DNA of 64,000 bases from Fonsecaea monophora (Eukaryota > Ascomycota > Eurotiomycetes > Chaetothyriales > Herpotrichiellaceae). Below the pieces are notes generated by a model. The model searched no databases. It was not told the origin of the DNA and was given only the letters and a program-made list of their open reading frames with translations. The first letter of the stretch is position 1; every line of letters starts with the position of its first letter. The stretch spans positions 121,443 through 185,442 of the forward strand of contig NW_019173996.1 in assembly GCF_001642475.1 (NCBI RefSeq), in the 5' to 3' direction. Positions 56,055 through 64,000 of this stretch are shown piece after piece. The position numbers and the translations under genes are program-made.

Positions 56055-57491
56055 CTAATTTGCCTCCTGCTCCTCCTTGTACTTGTTCATGCCGTGCTTG
56101 ATGAACGGCGCCTCCATCAGCCTATCCCAATTATGTACGGTCTCAGCCTGGAGGATCGAGATCTTCATCTCCAGCAGAGCGCGCTCCTTCATCTCCTTCT
56201 CGTAGTCGGCCATGGCCTCGCCCAAGGTCTTGTTGCCGGCACGCCACTCCCTGATCTCGTCGATCAGCTTGGCCGCATCCTGCAGCGCGTTGTTCAGCCC
56301 CTGGCCGCGGAACGGCGGGATCGCGTGCGCGGCGTCGCCCGCGATAGTAACCCGCGGCCACAGCGGCGACTGCGACCAGTCCATGTCGGGCTTCCACACG
56401 ACGGTCCGGTCCGTGGGGAAGACCAGGTCGTCCGGAAGTTCCTTGCCAATTGTGGCGAACGGCTCAGCGTACTTGGGAATCTGGTCGCGCCAGAACTTGA
56501 GGCGGGATGCCTGGTCCGGAAGGTCCTCTGGCCTCGGGGCACCGGGCCAGGAGAGCAGGTTCTGAAACAGCCACGTGTCGGGCTTGTCGGGATCCGTAAC
56601 ATCCTGGATCGAGTTCCACCACGTGAAGCCTCCGGGGTGGTAACTGTGCTTGAAGATCGGGTGGATCGATCGCAGGTATTCTGCCGTTTCTTTGGAGAAG
56701 GAACAGCTGACGTTGAACATCTGGATGTCCATGTACTCCTCCTTGGCCAGCTCTTCACCCACCAGGAACTTGCGCACCGTCGAATGGGATCCATCGCACC
56801 CCACCAGGAGAGACCCAGATGTACTTGACCCGTCTTCGAAGACGGCTGTCACGGTGTCCCCCGAAACAGAAACAGACGCCAACCTCTTACCGTACTGGAT
56901 TGTCAAAAGTCAGCACCCTCCAAAATAGTAGAGGCTCCAAGAGCGCTTACCTGTACGTCGATCCCCTGACTCAAGAACTTCCTCAGCTTCTTTCGTGATA
57001 CTCGCCTGGGGTCCATGCCCTGCATTTCAAAGAGCTTCTCGCCCGTGGCGCCATTGTAGATGGGGAGCGATGAGATTTTGCCCTTGAAGAACGGGTCACA
57101 GCAGATGTTCTCGTCGAGTTGGGCGACCATATCCGGCGGAATGCACTTGGACAGATACTCTGCTCCCCAGTGCAAGGTCATACCCCACTCGCGTGCGCGG
57201 TTCTGGTAGGTGGTATGGTCCTCTCGCTCATATACGGTGCATGCAATGCCATTCTATGACCAATTGTTGGTCTCTCTGGGCCGCGAACATCCCCACGGGA
57301 TGGGAAAAGAAAGCAGGGGGGGTGGGTGAATCGCAGTGGTCCAATACCTGTTTCAGGGCTTGTGCTAGCAGCAACCCAGTAGATCCTGGACAAAGTATGA
57401 GCCAGCCAGCCAGCATGCGGTCAGAGTCAGAAACCTTCTCAAACGTACCTGCGCCTATCACAATCACCTTCAGGGGCGTTGTCGAAGTCAT
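56055..57491 (-). CDS. FAD-dependent monooxygenase (salicylate hydroxylase-like)
   Basis: Single-component aromatic-hydroxylase-type flavoprotein that uses NAD(P)H and oxygen. Exons: 57449-57491, 57348-57385, 56951-57253 and 56055-56894; total 407 aa. The dinucleotide motif VIGAGSTGLL is rebuilt across intron 1. A middle DG motif is seen in VGCDGSHSTVRKFL and the C-terminal FAD motif in AGDAAHAIPPFRGQGLNNAL. Relatives hydroxylate salicylate, other phenols or polyketides. The second exon is 38 nt. Divergent from the methyltransferase. Confidence 0.89.
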
Positions 57492-58250
57492 GATGGGATG
57501 TGTATCTGAGTGTTGGAGAAAGGGTTGTGGTTGGGTTTCTTCGCAGCCAGGGTATTAAAGATCTGACAGGCCGTCTCGTCTCGTCTCGGCTCGCCCTTGC
57601 CGGTGACATATCATAGAGGTACAAGAGGAGTAGTCTGGTCGTCCGTACTCGTACTTTGAGAGGGGGGTGGTTTGTGAAGGATTTGACGTGGCTGATGTGG
57701 CTCAAAGCTTGTCATCTCGCTTGCTGCGTGGGCGTGCAGAATCCAGATGCCGCATTCGTTCTCGTGCATGACATCGAGGGATCAAGTGTGGGACGAGAAG
57801 ATGACCCTTTTAAACGTGGATGGCTCCTATTCACTGCCATCAGCCACCCCAGGACCTCGTCTATCCACATCAAGCGGCCACCAAGGCGCCTCTTGCCGCC
57901 GGGTGGCAGTCACACCGCAGTCCCACGCGCAGCTAATGCGTCCCACCCAACTCCGCAGTCGTATTTTGTCGATATCGCAACGCCTATGACAGGCTGAAAC
58001 TTGGTCAGATGCACCAGAAAGAGCAACATCCGACCCGTACCGGCTACATCTCGAAGCTCACGCCAAGGAAGCGAGGGTGGAACGTCCAGATGGGGGTGGC
58101 AGATGTTGATAACACTTGCAGGAATTTTTGACATGGCTCACCAGAGGACTTACCTCGCATCTCTCGTCCACTACTAGTACCTCAGCGGGGGCTATACCAG
58201 ACGTCAAAATCCCCTTTCTGTCCAAAGACATCCTGAAGACGCGGATCGAT
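57492..58250. other. Divergent promoter, FAD monooxygenase / methyltransferase
   Basis: 759 nt between opposite start codons; purine-rich GAGAGGGGGG near 57658. No gene supported. Confidence 0.5.
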
Positions 58251-59415
58251 ATGGCTAGTGATGAAACTGCGCAGATCGCCTTGGATGAAGACGAAGGAGT
58301 TACAGAGCTGTGAGTGCCAATCTGCTCCGCTAATCAATAGTCAGCACCTAATATATCCCATCAGGGATGATGGCGAGACGACGGCGTCTGTACGTTCCAG
58401 CGTGTTGCAAAACAAAGAGCAATATGGCAGACGATACCACGCTTACAAGGACGGGACATACCATCGGCCAAATGATGAGGTGGGTGATGCAGTGTCTGAA
58501 GCTTTCTCACGCTCACTCACTCGTTGGATGTACCAGGCTGAACTGGAGCGGCTCGATATAGCCCACGCCCTCTTTAACATCATCAACCAGAACCGACTTC
58601 ATCTGGCGCCGCTGCAGTCTGACCCCGGCCGTGTCCTCGACCTCGGAGCCGGTACGGGAACCTGGGCCATTGAATTCGCCGATGCGTATCCTTCGGCCGA
58701 GGTGGTTGGCGTCGACATCAGTCCTACCATGTCCGAGATTGTTCCGCCCAATGTCCAGTTCGAGATTGACGATGTCCAGGACCAGTGGACATACAGTAAG
58801 CAGGCAGACTTCATTCACTGCCGGTACATGGTCGGGTCGATAGCCGACTGGCCAAAGCTGATGCGTCAGTGTTATGACAATCTCAACCCGGGCGGCTGGG
58901 TCGAGTTTCAGGATTTTGACATCAACTACTATTCTCAAGACGGGTCGTTGACCGAAGAGCACGCGGTCCGCCGCTGGCTCGCGCTGTGCCACCAGGCGGC
59001 TGGCAAAATCGGCAGAACATTACGCGTCGGCAAGCATCTCGAGCAGTGGGTCAATGATTCCGGCTTCGTCAATGTTCAAGCGGTCAAGGTTCCAGTGCCC
59101 ATTGGTCCTTGGCCGCGTGATAAGAGACTGAAGCGGATGGGCTTGGTCAATTGGACCCAGATCTTTGAGGGCCTACAGGCTGTTAGCTTGAGGTTGTTCC
59201 TGGGCGTCCTTGAATGGACCCAAGATGAGCTGGAATCACTGCTGGTCGATGTCCGCAAGGACTTGAAAAACAGGGAGATCCACGCCTTGTACGATGTGTG
59301 AGTATCCACGGCGCGCTTTTGACGTCCTGTACTTATCCACGGCAGATATACCGTCATAGGGCAGAAGCCGCAGAGCCAGGCAGAACAATCTCACCAGTCC
59401 GCTCCTGGCACATGA
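58251..59415 (+). CDS. LaeA-like SAM-dependent methyltransferase
   Basis: Class I methyltransferase of the large fungal LaeA/secondary-metabolite group. Exons 58251-58309, 58365-58479, 58537-59297 and 59346-59415 give 334 aa. The segment 58480-58536 (57 nt) stays open in frame but was called an intron because it has donor GTGGGT and acceptor CCAG, and its removal joins GTYHRPNDE to AELERLDIAHALF, the family spacing. SAM motif I VLDLGAGTGTWAIEFA, then VGVDISP, and the post-motif NLNPGGWVEFQDFD are present. It may modify a small molecule; a LaeA-like regulatory role is possible but not shown. Confidence 0.87.
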
Positions 59416-60170
59416 TTTGAGTTACAGCAGAGCGGTCAAGACACTATATCAGGCCAACGATGAGACGGGACCTGATAGTTCTCGAAAGGTCGACCACTCC
59501 ACCCCAACCGGGTAGACCAACTTACCATCCAGCAACCTCTTTCGAACTCAGCATCACCAATACCAACGGGACCGTTTAAGGCGCTTAGTCCCGTATAACC
59601 ATCAGAGAATCAATCTAGTTAAAATCTCTTAATCACAAAATATGACTGTGAGTCTTCCTTGCAGAGAAATTAGGGGAGATACTGAGTGTTGCATTCCAGT
59701 CTTTGGAGATCTGCAAAGAATTCTCATCATAGAGGATCAATAGCTCATGTCCGACCGCGTCCGCTGTCAGATATCCACCAACAGTCTGTAGAGACGGTCG
59801 ATGAGCACCCAGCCATCCATGGCAAGTGGGCGGCACAAGGTCTCCTGGCCGTTCCCCCCATTCGGGTGAGGGAAGCAGGATTCGGTCAGGAGCGATAGAC
59901 GATGCTACATGTGTTTGCATCTATATCTATAAAACCCACAGAGAAGTCGGCGGAAGAAATGTTACAGAGACAAGGAAGCAGGAAGAAGCATGCGATGTCG
60001 TGTACAAAGTTTGCTGGACGACGGATAGCACCACGGCCCCACCCGATTCGTGAGGCTTAACCCTTGAATCTCTTGAGTCTTTATTCATGTACAAGTACAC
60101 GTTGTGCACATGAGCATGCGTCAAGGATGTAAAGTTGTCTATATTAACTAGCAGAAAGATGACCACCAGC
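59416..60170. other. Convergent intergenic region
   Basis: 3' flanks of the methyltransferase (+) and the ankyrin gene (-). A 7-bp inverted repeat ACGGGAC/GTCCCGT (59566-59572, 59588-59594) can form a hairpin with a 15-nt loop. No coding signal. Confidence 0.45.
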
Positions 60171-63100
60171 TTAGCTTTCTAAACGCGGATCTTCCGGTTC
60201 CTGGTTTGTGCTGACGACGTCCAAAATCTGGCTTGTCCCTTGCTGCCGTTGAACCGTCCTGAGTTCTTCCGCAAGTCTACCTCCCCGGACATTGGGTTGA
60301 AACATCGCAGAGGTTTGGAACCTCACAAATTCCGTGGATTGTGTTCTGACCGTAGTCTCATTGGTCATGGGTAGAATTTTATTAGATTCACCGTGGGGAA
60401 TTCGAAGACTGTTCTTTTTGAGAACTGTGTAATTCTCCCCAAAGATGACTGCGCCCTCTGGCTCGAAAGGGAAAGACCTATTCCAACGTCTCGCTTTTCC
60501 TAAATTCTGCGCACGATTGCATGAAAAGCCTTCCGCGTGTGAACAGTCCGCAAATGGATTCTTGTCACCCGCGGGCTGCCAGTAAACAGCATGGGTTAAT
60601 CTCATCGAGTTCAAGTCATTCGGGTATTTATCGAAACATGACTTAAGACAATGACTGGTAACGGTGAGATAGTCATGTTGTTTCGGGACTGATTTCCATT
60701 GCTGACAGATTTGTTGTTGGCCAAGTTCCGGTGTGATGATGTCTCCAAAATTGTTCCCCAACAGTACGATCGTGCTATTGTCAAGAGCAAATCCATTCCA
60801 ATTTCCTCGAAAATCTTTGACATGAGCTTTACTCACTTGAATGCTAGGGTATTTGTCGACCATCTCGACCATATCCCAACCCTGAAGACTACGTAAAGTT
60901 GTCTTGGAAGGTTGGTCGTCCGCTATGATCTGTTCGAATATGCCCCAGTACCTTAGCACCAGATCGCTAAGACAGTACGGTGAATTGGTCATTGTCTCAG
61001 TATAGAGCTCAAAGTGGCAGTTCGAATAGAGTTTCTTTTGCGCTTCTTCTCCTATATCTGATACTGCAGCAGCAAACGGAGGGATTGCAATCAATGTTGG
61101 GTGAGTAGATTGATTCCTAGCTCTCCAGATGTGAACCATGTGAAATATAACACTGACCGCTGGAACCATCCATCCACGGCGATCTGAAGTGTCGTAGAGT
61201 ATGACGGGTAGCCTTCGGGTGAAATTAAGTACTTCCGTGTAACCCTCAAGTTTCGTCTTCTGCTTGTGAGCTTTTTGGAGGGTAAAATTCCCGGAAACGC
61301 TCGGACCACCAAATTTTGGGAGGCCCATAGAGAGACTGAAGCCTTGAAACTCCGGTTTGCGTCTTAGTGGTTCAGTACAAGGATGCACAAGCCTGGTGTA
61401 GGTATCGCTCTCGGTAGCAAGATGAACGGAGACTTTCCGATAGCCACCAAGGAAGGTTCTTGCATCAATTAGGCTTTGTAGTTGCGAATTCGAACAGAGC
61501 CATACGTCTTTTTCGTCTCGTAGCAGCAATAGATTTGCGTGAGTTTGATCCTTGACTTTAATAAGATGCCACTGAGCAGAATCTGGGTGGAAACCTGACA
61601 GGGCGTGTGATCTCTTGACAGCGTAAATTATTGTTGAAAACCCTTTCAGAACAAGTCCAGCCTGGTAGAAGACAGCATCATTGATTCCGGCAAGTTGCGT
61701 CATAGCTCTAAATGGAAGCTCAAGTCCGCTCTCACTGTTTCTTCCGCGTATCGGAAAGCCATAAGCCAAGATACCCGTCGGGAATAACGGGTGCCAGCAT
61801 GAATTTGATCCAGCAGGGAACGGTCGTAACTTTAGGAGTTCAAGTTCCAATTCGCTCAAGTGTTTAGAGAGACGAAGCGTGAACTCCGAGGTGGAGAGTT
61901 TCTCACGAGATGGGCTCCGGAAAGCGACGCTAAACCAGGCGAGTTGCTGACAAACTAGAATCACGTCGCTTCCTTGCCCACGAATTGATACTTGGGAGTA
62001 TCTATATGTATCTTGGTCCCATTTGTCAAACTGCACGGATACTTCAGTTCCAGAGGGCAATCGATAACCTAGACTCTTTAGCAAAGCTCACAGGCATCAA
62101 CCGAGACTCACCATTTGTGGTTTTAGTTACCAAATTCTGTACGAATTTCAATAACATCAAGCCGTCCACCGGCCAATGTCTTCGGCAATATTCCCCGGAG
62201 CTCACTGCTTCCGCGTCATCAATGCCTCCATTTAGAATGAGGACAGTTGGCAGCTGCTCAACATCGTCTAATTCTTTCTCGAGAAAGTTGAGGATATCCC
62301 ACTCAAGATGAAGCTTGATCTCTTGCGTAGGGCCTTGGGATATGACGGAGCCCAGCACCATTTCCACGTATTGCAATGGAGGAGTAGTCTCTCTCAGTAT
62401 ATCAAGCCTCAAGTTCTTGAAGGCGGTGCTTTCGATTAGCCGGGCTATAGTGCGATCTGTTAACAAAAAATCCAAGGATGGCTCTTGCGAAGTGACGCTT
62501 TCTTCGTCACTTGATCCGTCTTCTTCTGCCGTTGTAAAATTTGGTATATCCAGCTTGTGAAAAACTTTTCTCAGTTGCTCATCGCGATCCAATTCACCAG
62601 CGGTGAGTGTTTCCGGATCGTGCGTGATATGCGGGTCTATGATTTGATCGACCTTCCCTGTTGAGTGTGTCTCCACTGACATACTTCCATATAGCGATTC
62701 CAGGTATCTTTCTACGGTCTCCTGGATATTCTTAGCTTTGTTCTCACTGTAATTGGAAGTCAAGGTAGCTGCAGAAGTAGAAGAGTTAAGCTGTGTCCAC
62801 TTTCGATAAGCATAGTAGTGCCTCCACTGACGAAGGAATAGGCCAGTTTGTGCTTGAACTTCGTCGAGCTTCTCTGCAACCAGCTGCATACAAAATACCT
62901 TAATGCAACGAGCCAGTATTTTGAGAAACTCTGCTTCCTCACGAGCCTTGTGAAGGCAGGACAATGGTTCTTCAAGAACAGAGTGAGATAAGACTTCCTC
63001 AAAGAGCAGAGTATGCACTTCATCTGGTACTTGCGATAATCTTATTGAGCTTGGAGCTGCAATCGATGAGGCAGTTGAAGCGCTGCTCGCTGACCAAAAG

Positions 63101-64000
63101 CTTTCGTCGCTCACTGCTGAAGCCAAGGAGGACAAGGAACCACCTGTCAATGTCGTCGATGATAACAAGACGTGGCGACGCCAGTAGAACAGACATCTCA
63201 GCACAGCTTGATGATCTCCGGCCGTTGCCGCTGCCCGAGCGTTGTTGTACACATCTTTGTCCAGTTTGACGTTCGTCGCATGCTGCAGCAAGAGCTCCAC
63301 GACATTGCAGTGTCCAGCACGAGCTGCAGCTTCCAACGAATTGCCTAATAGTGCCTCCTCGTCCAGCAGTATTTTTACAACCTCCACGTGGCCACCCGAT
63401 GATGCTGCTTGAAGGGCATTGTCGTAATATCCACCCCGAGAATTCACGTCAGGGCCCTGATCTAGTAGTATCTTTACCATCTTCTCGTGACCACTTGCTG
63501 ATGCTGCTTGAAGCGCATTACCATAGTATCCTCCTTGGACGTTGACGTCCGCTCCCGCGTCGAGGAGTATCTGCACCACCGTCTCGTCACCATCCTCGAA
63601 TGCTGCTGCTGCTTGAAGCGCATTACCGTATTTTCCTCCTTGAGCATTAACATCAGCTCCAGCGTCGAGAAGTAGCTGCACTACCTCCCAGGAAGCACGA
63701 GATGCTGCTGCTTGAAGCGCATTACCACATTCTCCTCCTTGGGCGTTAACATCAGCTCCCGCGTCGAGGAGCATCTGTACTATCTTCTCGTGACCACCTC
63801 TTGATGCTGCTTGAAGTGCACTGTTATACTGTCCTCCTTGGGCGTTAATATCCGCACCCGCGTTGAGGAGTATCTGCACTACCTCCCAGGAAGCACGAGA
63901 TGCTGCTGCTTGAAGCGCATTACCACATTCTCCTCCTTGGGCGTTAACATCAGCTCCCGCGTCGAGGAGCATCTGTACTATCTTCTCGTGACCACCTCTT
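60171..64000 (-). CDS. Large ankyrin-repeat protein with fungal C-terminal domain, 5'-truncated
   Basis: Two exons visible on the reverse strand: 62112-64000 (continues beyond the window) and 60171-62068, about 1260 residues. The 43-nt intron (donor GTGAGT, branch GCTAAA, acceptor TCTAG) joins TKTTNG to YRLPSGTEVSVQ; without it the frame stops soon after. From the N-side: at least seven ~33-aa ankyrin repeats with the core ALQAA-x-x-GGHE-x-V-x-x-LLDAGADVNAQGG, a Ser/Thr-rich linker, a helical region, then a domain with VCQQLAWFSVAFR and CWHPLFPTGILAYGFPIRGR. Such C-terminal blocks recur in ankyrin proteins of many Pezizomycotina; their function is unknown. Fungal ankyrin proteins of this size often carry a NACHT domain upstream; that part is not in the window. 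Confidence 0.85.
63676..63802 (-). repeat. Exact 127-bp direct repeat, copy 1, in ankyrin exons
   Basis: Identical over 127 nt to 63874-64000, offset 198 nt, that is 66 codons or two ankyrin repeats. Confidence 0.92.
63874..64000 (-). repeat. Exact 127-bp direct repeat, copy 2, reaching the window edge
   Basis: Identical to 63676-63802; the match may extend further because the window ends here. Confidence 0.92.

Noticed and set aside
20189..59415. Classical secondary-metabolite biosynthetic cluster
   Set aside because: No polyketide synthase, peptide synthetase, terpene cyclase or prenyltransferase is present; the enzyme set fits catabolism better.
62044..62111. Frameshift splitting the ankyrin gene into two genes
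   Set aside because: A 43-nt GT-AG intron with a branch-like site restores one frame and a normal domain sequence.
1..64000. Transposons, CRISPR arrays, prokaryotic operons
   Set aside because: No transposase, reverse transcriptase, long terminal repeats or regularly spaced short repeats were seen; genes have spliceosomal introns.

Overview
The window is nuclear DNA from a filamentous ascomycete (Pezizomycotina). The evidence is the gene style: dense protein genes cut by 45-140 nt GT-AG introns with internal branch sites, a single-copy CYP61 sterol desaturase, a Zn2Cys6 regulator, a LaeA-like methyltransferase and an ankyrin protein with a fungus-specific C-terminal domain. The mix is what one expects in Eurotiomycetes such as Chaetothyriales, but that placement is inference. 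No tRNA, rRNA, transposon or CRISPR array was recognised. All exon joins below were deduced by hand from splice motifs, reading frame and conserved protein motifs. In every complete multi-exon model the exon lengths sum to a multiple of three.

Region 1 (1-18.7 kb) is conserved housekeeping: V-ATPase subunit a (cut by the left edge), ubiquitin-ribosomal L40 fusion, a Yip1-family Golgi protein, a TBC1D20/Gyp8-type Rab GAP, a large MMS1_N/CPSF-A-like beta-propeller protein, translation factor eIF5B, and CYP61/ERG5 sterol C-22 desaturase.

Region 2 (20.2-59.4 kb) is accessory metabolism. It starts after a 1.45 kb A+T-richer gap with no gene. In order: TauD-type dioxygenase, acyl-CoA oxidase (tail ARL), nitronate monooxygenase, short-chain dehydrogenase (SDR), Zn2Cys6 regulator, SDR, MFS transporter, alpha/beta hydrolase, enoyl-CoA hydratase (tail SKL), Baeyer-Villiger-type monooxygenase, secreted SMP-30-like lactonase, metallo-beta-lactamase-fold hydrolase, acyl-CoA ligase (tail PKL), SCP-x thiolase (tail ARL), SDR, L-2-hydroxyglutarate dehydrogenase-like oxidase, aromatic-ring-type FAD monooxygenase and LaeA-like methyltransferase. 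Ligase, oxidase, hydratase, SDR and thiolase together make a complete peroxisomal beta-oxidation set. The monooxygenases, hydrolases and lactonases beside them suggest a pathway that opens a ring or cleaves a ketone or ester and then shortens the acid as a CoA ester. Five head-to-head gene pairs and one resident Zn2Cys6 regulator fit a co-regulated catabolic cluster. The substrate cannot be read from the sequence.

Region 3 (60.2-64 kb) is the 3' part of a large ankyrin-repeat gene that runs off the right edge. Its outer repeats contain an exact 127-bp duplication, a sign of recent repeat turnover like that reported for fungal NLR-type immune receptors. Its N-terminal domain is outside the window.
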